Shown here piece by piece: positions 1 to 4,381 of a stretch of 5,186 nt of DNA. The stretch covers positions 1-5,186 of the forward strand of contig CAVCUQ010000068.1 of the NCBI GenBank assembly GCA_963605425.1, written 5' to 3'. A program made the position numbers and the translations under genes. The notes beneath the pieces are model-generated. The model saw only the letters and a program-made list of their open reading frames with translations, made no database searches and was not told the DNA's origin. How positions within the stretch are numbered: the stretch's first letter is position 1; each line of letters opens with the position of its first letter. This DNA is from JAEELC01 sp963605425. Its GTDB lineage: Bacteria; Bacillota_I; Bacilli_A; Acholeplasmatales; Anaeroplasmataceae.

Positions 1-189
1 TTCTAAAGCAATTCTATTCATCATTTGCTTAAATCCAAAAATGATAGATTTATTCCCATAATCACTTCTTTGTGAAATACTTGCTTTATTAATACCATTG
101 AATTTAACAAATATAAGTGAAAATCTATTATTATCTGATAGCAATTCTGCCATTATATTATAATCGCCATTATTATTTACTAGTCTTCT
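1..189 (-). pseudogene. Unidentified open fragment at the window edge, faint GGDEF-like resemblance
   Basis: Minus-strand frame that is open from a TAA at 190-192 to the window edge. The first ATG in it is at 153, which leaves 51 codons, but no convincing Shine-Dalgarno precedes it. The peptide contains LLSDNNRFSLIFVKFNGIN followed by SDYGNKSIIFGFKQMM. The pattern F-S-L-I-x-x-x-F-x-x-I-N with a later D-Y-G-N-K resembles the N-terminal part of a GGDEF (diguanylate cyclase) domain, where FSLIxxDxDxFKxIND is followed by YGHxxGD. The metal-binding aspartate is replaced by V or K and the GGDEF signature itself lies outside the window. The fragment abuts the truncated ATPase remnant and differs from it in frame and family. 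This looks like a fragment joined by deletion or insertion. The family assignment is inference and weak. Confidence 0.3.
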
Positions 190-405
190 TTAATAACTTT
201 AGTTAAATCTAAAATGTTACTCTTCTCTGTTTCTTGATTACACTGATAAATTATAAAAGGTTTATTAGAATTTGCAAAACAGTGTTTTAAAAGCTCTGTT
301 TTTCCAAGACGTCTTCTACCATATATTAACCCCGATGAGAAAATCATCCTTCTCAATAATATAATTTAAGGCTTCTTGTTCATTTTCTCTTCCATAAAAT
401 GCCAA
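180..405 (-). pseudogene. Truncated, frameshifted P-loop ATPase of the ATPase_2 (PF01637) type
   Basis: N-terminal piece of an archaeal/bacterial ATPase_2-type P-loop protein. These are usually about 400-470 aa, with an AAA-like ATPase domain and a C-terminal DUF234-like region. The TTG at 405 is chosen as start because GAGGTG (412-417) lies 6 nt upstream and the protein then begins MAFYGRENEQEALNYI, the usual opening of the family. The next frame carries the Walker A segment LIYGRRRLGKTELLKHCF and then KPFIIYQCNQETEKSN, also typical. The two parts join if one base is removed from the CCCC run at 330-333; without that, translation stops at a TAG three codons later. A second stop (TAG, 180-182) ends the protein at about 75 residues, before Walker B and the whole C-terminal half. 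It is non-functional as it stands. The family call rests on both conserved segments and is fairly secure. Confidence 0.72.
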
Positions 406-411
406 AAATAT

Positions 412-417
412 CACCTC
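412..417 (-). promoter_or_regulatory. Ribosome binding site deciding a TTG start for the ATPase remnant
   Basis: GAGGTG on the minus strand, 6 nt before TTG at 405. No ATG lies nearby in the frame that encodes the conserved FYGREN opening, so this site is the main argument for the TTG start. Confidence 0.6.
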
Positions 418-481
418 AATTAAATTTTAATGTTTTTGTTGGAAATAAGCGACAAGAAAACTTACAACAAAAAAATGGTTG

Positions 482-515
482 AAGTTTACCTAATTTCAAA
501 TATATAAGTAAACTT
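482..515. repeat. Perfect 8-bp inverted repeat upstream of the ATPase remnant
   Basis: AAGTTTAC (482-489) and GTAAACTT (508-515) are perfect inverted copies separated by 18 nt. They lie about 75 bases upstream of the Shine-Dalgarno of the ATPase remnant. There is no T-run after either arm, so a terminator is unlikely; spaced half-sites for a DNA-binding protein are possible. In AT-rich DNA, chance is also possible. Confidence 0.35.
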
Positions 516-576
516 ACCATAAGTAATTAGCTAGTACATTAGAATATCTTAAAAGTTTAATTAAAAATCCATAAAC

Positions 577-614
577 AAAAAAAGTTGCAAATCTAATTAA
601 GTAGAAATACAACT
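577..614 (-). terminator. Factor-independent terminator after the zinc-ribbon gene remnant
   Basis: On the minus strand the arm AGTTGTATTTCTA is followed by loop CTTAAT and arm TAGATTTGCAACT, giving a 13-position stem with two T-T mismatches and one G-T wobble. Seven T residues follow directly (577-583). It begins about 30 nt after the zinc-ribbon stop codon (645-647), the expected place for the end of that transcript. Confidence 0.7.
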
Positions 615-644
615 AATTTATATTATCAATTTAATGTAGTTAAT

Positions 645-1193
645 TTATAATTTTTGACCACAATTATCACAATATTTAGCATCTTCGCTATTAAGTTTAC
701 CGCAATGAGAGCATCTTATTTTAATAACCTCTTTTGTATTTACATTAGCAGTCTCTTTAAAATTATTATATGCCTTTCCTAAAGTTGAACCACTTTCTTC
801 TACAAATGGTTTTACATAATCTTCATGTACTTCACAGGCGATAGGGAGCTACAGAATTTATATTATAGGCTGCGATTTGCCTTCTAAATGTAAAAATTAA
901 TAAAACAATACCTGCAACTAGCGGCATAGCAGAGAAAACCATCATTATTAAAAAATTATAAGAATTATCAATAGGCATATCATTCAAGTTTTTTATATGA
1001 TAATTAAACCAATTATCATACCATTCATTATATTGTTTGGTGTAATATTTTTACTTACAATAAAGCCTATAAGACAAAATATAAATAATAATACTCCAAT
1101 AGATATTAAACATATTGAAACAATTCTTAATACTTTATTAGTTTTTTTATATTGTTCTTCACCTATTAAATCTAAATTTTCATACTTCTTCAT
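645..1193 (-). pseudogene. Zinc-ribbon membrane protein, broken by two frameshifts
   Basis: Remnant or mis-sequenced copy of a small membrane protein with a C-terminal zinc ribbon, a common Firmicute architecture of unknown function. The ATG at 1193 is supported by AAGGAGGA at 1199-1206. Frame 1 gives MKKYENLDLIGEEQYKKTNK and a transmembrane segment at about residues 21-47, then a stop at 993-995. A second frame (about 993-850) gives a second hydrophobic segment, NFLIMMVFSAMPLVAGIVLL, followed by RRQIAAYNINSVAP. A third frame (about 840-645) gives CEVHEDYVKPFVEESGSTLG, a linker, and the zinc ribbon RCSHCGKLNSEDAKYCDNCG ending QKL, with four cysteines as two CxxC pairs. Dropping one base from GGG at 844-846 joins frames 2 and 3 exactly. 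The junction near 983-995 needs one missing base. The span of 549 nt is still a multiple of three, so the two indels compensate each other. The terminator at 577-614 follows. The architecture is secure; the function is unknown. Confidence 0.78.
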
Positions 1194-1321
1194 ACTTTTC
1201 CTCCTTATGCACTAGTCTTCAAAATCAAGATACTTTAAGTGCAAACTGTTACTAGAGTAAATTATAGTTTAATCACTTGCATTAACTTGTTATTTCATAA
1301 TTAATAATAAATGTATCTTTG

Positions 1322-1848
1322 TCATCTTCTATAGAAACTGAATCTAAAACCAAATTAGTTATTATAATATTCATATTTTGCATTTTTTAAAGCACATAAT
1401 TCCACTACTTTTCCTATTTCACTATCTTTAACTTCAACATTCTTAGAACTATATAAAATGTAGAGTATCTTTCTATTTCATGGCATAGATTGAAATTCTA
1501 TATTTTGTGAAATTTTCAGGTTTATAATTAATTTGAAATTCACCAGGATTATGAATGTCTATCACTGTTTAAGTTATATCAACATTCATTTTCAGTAATA
1601 GGAAGAAAATTAGCGTAAGCAAATGCATTAAGAGCATTTTTTCTTGTAATATCAACTAGATCTTCTAGTACTTCAATATTAGTGATGATCTTGTCATCAA
1701 ACTCAACTCTCTAGTCTATATACTGATTAATATATGCTCTTTCAATATTAACTAAATTATAAATATTATCTTTGATTTTGTTGACATCTAAATAATTAAT
1801 TTTTTAATCTATAGCATAAACAACTATTTTTAAACTGTTAATAATAGA
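1322..1848 (-). pseudogene. Decayed C-terminal part of a RecG-like/AlbA_2-type ATP-binding protein (HATPase_c_4)
   Basis: No ORF of useful length exists here, but joined minus-strand frames reconstruct the C-terminal half of the AlbA_2 plus HATPase_c_4 (PF13749) family, often annotated as RecG-like or transcriptional regulator. In order: KINYLDVNKIKDNIYNLV; VEFDDKIITN; TRKNALNAFAYANF, which corresponds to the family's I-R-E-A-L-V-N-A-x-x-H-R-D-Y; TVIDIHNPGEFQINYKPENF (about 1511-1565), the usual IxIxNPGxFPxGxxPExF box; and, after a frameshift, ILYILYSSKNVEVKDSEIGK, ELC and FGFRFSFYRR (1322-1474), matching the family's ending. Disruptions are TAA at 1804-1806, TAG at 1711-1713, a shift near 1585, TAA near 1570, a shift near 1480 and a TAA ten codons after ELC. 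Several are substitutions, so this is true decay rather than read error. The N-terminal AlbA domain is absent; the upstream neighbour is the toxin remnant. Confidence 0.68.
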
Positions 1849-1850
1849 TC

Positions 1851-2160
1851 TTAGATCATATACAAATAATTTTTCTTTGAAGGAACTATGATATGAAGTA
1901 CTATTTCTTTTCTTTCCTCGTTAACTTTATAGAATATAATATTTCATTTTACATATTAATGCCCTATATCCCTGTTTAGCAATAGGTTGATATCTTGGTA
2001 TAACACCCGCATAAGAAAATTCGATAAGATTATAAACTTATATTTCTAAAAAATCTAGACATTCTATAGCTTTGTTTTTAGAAAAAGTATTTATGATATA
2101 AAGAATAACATCTTTTGATTCATCGTTAAACTTATCAGTTCTAATAACTGAACATTTCAT
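1851..2160 (-). pseudogene. RelE/ParE-type toxin, inactivated
   Basis: Second gene of a type II toxin-antitoxin pair. RelE/ParE-fold toxins are about 85-105 aa and act either as ribosome-dependent mRNA endonucleases or as gyrase poisons. The ATG at 2160 overlaps the antitoxin stop as TAATG, a standard translational coupling. The start reads MKCSVIRTDKFNDESKDVIL, with a helix up to LDFLEI. It is then cut by an in-frame TAA (codon 41, 2038-2040). The frame continues VYNLIEFSYAGVIPRYQP and KQGYRALICKMKYY, where the GYR segment is a family hallmark. After a frameshift at about 1931-1938 it ends FYKVNEERKEIVLHIIVPSK and NYLYMI-stop, the usual C-terminal strands. Two independent lesions mean no full toxin can be made. 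Which RelE/ParE subfamily it belonged to, and so its target, cannot be told. Confidence 0.75.
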
Positions 2161-2423
2161 TATAATTCAAGCTTCTTTCTAATATCATTCAATGTACCAG
2201 TAACAGGTTTGACTCTATTAATTCTAACATCATCTTCAGATTCGGATAGCATTTTAAATAATTCTAATTCAGCCTGCATTTGATTAAATTTCTCTAGAGT
2301 TAAAATTACTGTATCACCATGACCATTTACTGTAATATATACTGGTTCTCTAGTTTCTTTACATAAATTAGAAATTTCATTATATTTATTTCTTAGTTCT
2401 GCTGATGGTCTTATATTTTCCAT
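2160..2423 (-). CDS. Phd/YefM-type antitoxin
   Basis: An 87-aa protein of the Phd/YefM antitoxin type (PF02604). Such proteins bind their own operator through the N-terminal half and neutralise a partner toxin with the C-terminal tail. It begins MENIRPSAELRNKYNEISNL, followed by CKETREPVYITVNGHGDTVI and a LTLEKFNQM helix; this is the usual order of Phd/YefM: S-x-x-R, then E-P-V-x-I-T-x-N-G-x-G-D. The C-terminal 40 residues are charged (SESEDDVR) and end RKKLEL, as expected of a toxin-wrapping tail. An ATG three codons upstream (2432) is rejected because the Shine-Dalgarno AGGAG (2433-2437) would touch it; the ATG at 2423 is 9 nt away. The reading frame is intact while the toxin behind it is broken, so this is effectively an orphan antitoxin. 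It may persist as a repressor or as cross-protection against a related toxin, which is inference. Confidence 0.88.
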   Translation of the reverse strand: MENIRPSAELRNKYNEISNLCKETREPVYITVNGHGDTVILTLEKFNQMQAELELFKMLSESEDDVRINRVKPVTGTLNDIRKKLEL

Positions 2424-2432
2424 GCTTATCAT

Positions 2433-2437
2433 CTCCT
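2433..2437 (-). promoter_or_regulatory. Ribosome binding site deciding the antitoxin start
   Basis: AGGAG on the minus strand. It is directly adjacent to the upstream ATG (2432) and 9 nt from the ATG at 2423. Only the latter spacing is workable, which sets the start of the antitoxin. Confidence 0.7.
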
Positions 2438-2443
2438 ATCATT

Positions 2444-2449
2444 ATTATA
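2444..2449 (-). promoter_or_regulatory. Candidate -10 element of the antitoxin-toxin promoter
   Basis: A perfect TATAAT on the minus strand, 6 nt upstream of the Shine-Dalgarno. No good -35 hexamer lies 16-18 nt further upstream, so the leader would be very short and the call depends on the -10 alone. Confidence 0.35.
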
Positions 2450-2472
2450 TCATGATTATGGTATATTAGAAG

Positions 2473-2518
2473 TTGATACTATTTTGATAATATAAAAAAT
2501 AAAACAATCTTGATATTA
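2473..2518. promoter_or_regulatory. Three TTGATAnTA repeats, possible operator upstream of the antitoxin
   Basis: TTGATACTA (2473-2481), TTGATAATA (2484-2492) and TTGATATTA (2510-2518) are three direct copies on the plus strand differing at one base. The first two are 11 bp apart, about one helical turn; the third is 26 bp further on. They lie 50-95 bp upstream of the antitoxin start, the usual position of a Phd/YefM autoregulatory site. The role is inferred from position and spacing; the AT-rich background weakens it. Confidence 0.4.
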
Positions 2519-2776
2519 TATTTCTTTTAGGTTGTAATTGTCTCGGGCCAGGTAAAACCAATAGAATAGCACCAAACGCTCATATTTGGCTTACACGCTC
2601 TTCTTTGGTTGTCCTTTGGTATTTATTCAAATTAAAGCAAACTATCGAATGTGAGCCAAATTTGAAAGCATACCACAATAGCTTGTATTTTCTAAGGGCA
2701 AATGTATTAAGTTAGAAAACTTAAAATAATTATGATAATCATAACTACCCTAAAAAATAGTAATCTTGTCCATAGG
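2519..2776. other. Gene-free stretch between the prophage part and the toxin-antitoxin locus
   Basis: About 260 bases without a credible gene on either strand. It is richer in G and C than its flanks around 2540-2620. It contains a 14-bp imperfect inverted repeat (2581-2594 against 2651-2664, with core ATTTGGCT/AGCCAAAT), a direct repeat CTTTGGT at 2603-2609 and 2614-2620 (11 bp apart), an ACCAAA at 2571-2576 able to pair with either copy, and two further inverted repeats listed separately. It could be a structured RNA, a phage regulatory region or the junction of the mobile segment. No homologue is recognised. Confidence 0.4.
2707..2747. repeat. Two adjacent inverted repeats downstream of the small membrane gene
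   Basis: TTAAGTT and AACTTAA form a perfect 7-bp hairpin with a 4-nt loop (2707-2724). Directly next to it, 2727-2747 is a near-palindrome with 10-bp arms around one central base, TATGATAATCATA in the middle, with one G-T pair. They begin about 30 nt after the stop of the small membrane gene (2777). The second is followed on the minus strand by TTTT, so a weak terminator is possible; a dimeric protein binding site fits the near-palindrome as well. Confidence 0.35.
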
Positions 2777-2920
2777 CTAGTCTCTATGTAATGATTCATA
2801 CATTAAGTTTAGAAGGCACATGAGCAATAGAACAAGGCCTACAACAAGAATAAAAGCAAGGATAACCTTGCCCATATAAAACATCATCATATAAAATTCT
2901 AATTTGCAAAACCACTCCAT
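2777..2920 (-). CDS. Small single-pass membrane protein (47 aa), phage-associated
   Basis: Short hydrophobic protein starting MEWFCKLEFYMMMFYMGK, with one transmembrane segment at about residues 17-40 (KVILAFILVVGLVLLLMCLL region) and a short charged end YESLHRD. The ATG at 2920 is preferred because AAGGA lies 9 nt upstream. An in-frame ATG six codons earlier (2938) has only a weak AGGG and would give 53 aa. It lies last in the run of small phage genes, 91 nt after the 83-aa gene, and is followed by inverted repeats. Position and size are like the many tiny membrane proteins of Firmicute phages. One membrane segment is not enough to call it a holin, and no family is recognised. Confidence rests on the Shine-Dalgarno, the intact frame and the clear membrane segment. 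Confidence 0.55.
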   Translation of the reverse strand: MEWFCKLEFYMMMFYMGKVILAFILVVGLVLLLMCLLNLMYESLHRD

Positions 2921-3011
2921 TGCCTTTATTCCTTCCATATTTGCCCTGTGTTGCGTTCTTTTACTTCAAGGCATTAATTTATCGAGCCTTTAAAACAAAC
3001 GCTTGGAAGGC

Positions 3012-3263
3012 TTAATTTCTAGCATTTAACCATTCTTTAAAGTCTCTATCAGTATAGCCCTTGCTTTTCATAAACTCTTTATGAAGTTTAATTAAGTCCC
3101 TTTGTTCCTCTATATACTCGTTTGTTGCATTCATTGACTTGATAGTGTCCCTCAAGTCTTCCCACTGGGTAAGTATATTTTTAGAACCACACATAAACTT
3201 GTCGTGTTCTTTTTTTAGGTTCTTTTCTATAAATTCATTTAACTTCTCTTCAGCTTTAGTCAT
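3012..3263 (-). CDS. Charged helical 83-aa protein of unknown function, phage-associated
   Basis: Not recognised as a named family. The sequence starts MTKAEEKLNEFIEKNLKKEH and is rich in E, K and D with heptad-like spacing, so it is probably all helical. There is one cysteine (FMCGSK) and no membrane segment. The end, SKGYTDRDFKEWLNARN, looks like a short helix-turn-helix-sized unit but has no clear DNA-binding signature. The ATG at 3263 is fixed by TAGGAG (3270-3275), which overlaps the stop codon of the upstream 35-aa gene, so the two are almost certainly cotranscribed and coupled. The frame is intact with ordinary codon use for this DNA. A small cytoplasmic phage accessory protein is the best description. 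Confidence 0.75.
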   Translation of the reverse strand: MTKAEEKLNEFIEKNLKKEHDKFMCGSKNILTQWEDLRDTIKSMNATNEYIEEQRDLIKLHKEFMKSKGYTDRDFKEWLNARN

Positions 3264-3272
3264 ATAATTCTC

Positions 3273-3380
3273 CTATTTTGTTTTAATGTCATATACGATT
3301 ACAAAGGTTAATAAACCAACTAGAAAGAGGAAGATTAAACAAACGAATAATACTTCCCATATTTTTTCTGACTTCTTCAT
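3273..3380 (-). CDS. Small single-pass membrane protein (35 aa), phage-associated
   Basis: Very short gene with good signals: GAGGGA at 3385-3390, 4 nt from the ATG at 3380, and a TAG that forms part of the next gene's Shine-Dalgarno. The protein begins MKKSEKIWEVLF and holds one transmembrane segment (about residues 9-30, VLFVCLIFLFLVGLLTFVIV), ending YDIKTK. The positive N-terminus and short tail suggest an inside or outside topology that cannot be settled by eye. It lies 39 nt downstream of the MetK fragment and 9 nt before the 83-aa gene. Comparable tiny membrane proteins occur in phage accessory and lysis regions, but no function can be given. Confidence 0.65.
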   Translation of the reverse strand: MKKSEKIWEVLFVCLIFLFLVGLLTFVIVYDIKTK

Positions 3381-3419
3381 GTATTCCCTCAAGCAAAAGT
3401 ACTTTGAACCTTTATGCCC

Positions 3420-4090
3420 CTAGTCTATTAAGCCCCATTCAGCGAACTTCTCAAATCCACCACAATTTTTGATGTAGTTTCTTGCAATTTCTACTATGTC
3501 CTTGTATGGCTTACCATCAATTTCTTTGTCTCCAATTGCACATTTATATTCGACAGGATGTCCTACAATCTGAGCGTTAATAAAAGCATAAATGTTTACT
3601 GATACATCGGCTTTAGATAAATCTTTACCATGAAGGCCACCACCAGTTACAGCTCTTCCCATATCAGAACCAAGTTTTCTATTTGTAGCACCAGTGTCAA
3701 CACTAGTTCCTCCTGTCCATTCGCCAAGTGGATTTATTGTTGCATTAGGGTATGCAAACTTTAGAACCTCATTTTTCACATTGCTTTGACAAATAATTAA
3801 ATCATCTTTATCTATGATGTATTTACCATCATAAGGAACTTTAGAGTAAATATCACGAGCAATTCTTGTTAATTGAAATTCCTCGTTATCCATTGGTACT
3901 CCTCTAAATATTCCGTTATCGCCACACTTGATTTCGCCTTCTTGGTTATTTGATAGATGTAAATCTTGTGCAACTTCGTGATAGTCTACATCTTCTATTC
4001 CTGATATTCTTAAAACTGCTGCTTCATTATTTCTAGGATTATTTTCATAGTCTTTTAAATCACTAGTTTTTATTCTATTATTTTTACCAT
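3420..4090 (-). pseudogene. metK: Chimera: ParB-like start joined to the C-terminal half of a phage-type S-adenosylmethionine synthetase
   Basis: SAM synthetase (methionine adenosyltransferase) makes SAM from methionine and ATP; phage copies probably feed DNA methylation. The ATG at 4090 has AAAGGA at 4097-4102. Adding one A to GAATAAAAAC gives MVKIIEIKTSDLKDYENNPR, a typical ParB-like opening. Without that base, translation stops after six codons. The frame then runs on without break through HEVAQDLHLSNN into MetK: IKCGDNGIFRGV (the GDQG loop), YDGKYIID, NPLGEWTGG, DTGATNRKLGSDMG (the GRK segment) and GGGLHGKDLSKAD (the HGGGAFSGKDPSKVD segment), ending FEKFAEWGLID. Lysine and arginine ligands of the phosphates are kept. 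The N-terminal HPDK region is missing, so the enzyme should be inactive. An internal ATG at 3893 with its own Shine-Dalgarno could still produce a 157-aa C-terminal piece. MetK identity is firm; the ParB assignment is short but characteristic. Confidence 0.8.
3899..3905 (-). promoter_or_regulatory. Internal ribosome binding site inside the MetK remnant
   Basis: AGAGGAG on the minus strand, 5 nt before the ATG at 3893. It lies within codons for the conserved FRGVP stretch, so it may be accidental. It is nevertheless well placed to start a 157-aa C-terminal MetK fragment. Confidence 0.4.
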
Positions 4091-4110
4091 TTATATTCCT
4101 TTCTAAGCAT

Positions 4111-4137
4111 TAAAAAAAGAGCCTTGCGACTCTCTTT
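4111..4137 (-). terminator. Factor-independent terminator between the LSM-like gene and the ParB/MetK chimera
   Basis: Minus strand: arm AAAGAGAGTC (4128-4137), GCAA tetraloop (GNRA class), arm GGCTCTTTTT (4114-4123) and a run of seven T. The 10-bp stem contains two G-T pairs (one G-T, one T-G). It begins 1 nt after the stop of the LSM-like gene and ends only about 20 nt before the start of the next gene. That leaves no room for a promoter between them, which suggests read-through, attenuation or a deletion junction. Confidence 0.8.
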
Positions 4138-4138
4138 G

Positions 4139-4381
4139 TTATTTAATTTCTTCTATGCTTACTATTTCATTTCTTCTAAGAAAAACTCGATCATAAGGTT
4201 TAAAATAATTACCTTTAATTGGTTTAATCTTGTCAATTAAAATGTATGGTTCATTATAATATTCACTATCTTCATCCTCTTCTGAACCATCATCATAGTC
4301 AAATACATAGCCTTCAATTATATTACCGTTTATGTCTTGTATTCTAACATTTAAATCTTCAAATTCTAAAAGATTAATCAT
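4139..4381 (-). CDS. Acidic Sm/LSM-like small protein (80 aa), phage-associated
   Basis: Compact beta-rich protein: MINLLEFEDLNVRIQDING, then NIIEGYVFDYDDGSEEDEDS, an acidic insert, and PYILIDKIKPIKG, YFKPYDRVFLRRNEIVSIEE. The order of strand (VRI), G-rich turn, EGYV strand, loop with many D and E, ILI strand and a final VSIEEI strand resembles Sm/LSM-like barrels often found next to phage minor capsid genes. This is a fold-level inference and no RNA-binding signature is evident. The start at 4381 overlaps the stop of the minor capsid gene by 4 nt (ATGA), so it is translationally coupled to it. Transcription then meets the terminator at 4111-4137. The frame is intact. Function unknown; possibly a capsid-operon accessory factor. 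Confidence 0.7.
   Translation of the reverse strand: MINLLEFEDLNVRIQDINGNIIEGYVFDYDDGSEEDEDSEYYNEPYILIDKIKPIKGNYFKPYDRVFLRRNEIVSIEEIK

Noticed and set aside
583..614. Resemblance to a Cas12a-type repeat (TTTCTACT followed by TAGAT)
   Set aside because: Only one copy is present, the stem does not match the TCTAC/GTAGA pairing, and the sequence is fully explained as the stem of a terminator with a T-run. No CRISPR array exists in the window.
997..1215. 72-codon plus-strand open frame
   Set aside because: It is the antisense shadow of the zinc-ribbon membrane gene. That gene has an AAGGAGGA site and recognisable domains; the plus frame has neither.
1222..1321. TATAAT at 1261-1266 as a promoter for the zinc-ribbon gene
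   Set aside because: No acceptable -35 hexamer at 16-18 nt, and TATAAT is frequent in DNA this AT-rich. It may be real but cannot be supported.
2424..2432. Upstream ATG giving the antitoxin three extra residues (MIS)
   Set aside because: The Shine-Dalgarno AGGAG is directly adjacent to it, leaving no spacing. The ATG at 2423 has 9 nt and begins the usual MENIRPS.
2528..2584. Short minus-strand frame beginning MSVWCYSIGFTWPE
   Set aside because: Only 18 codons, no Shine-Dalgarno, no recognisable motif, and it lies in a block better explained by inverted repeats.
2753..2776. Seven-codon frame MDKITIF after the 47-aa membrane gene
   Set aside because: Far too short and without a ribosome binding site.
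3396..3405. Palindrome AAAGTACTTT between the MetK remnant and the 35-aa gene
   Set aside because: Too short and without a T-run or spacing that would suggest a terminator or operator; likely chance.
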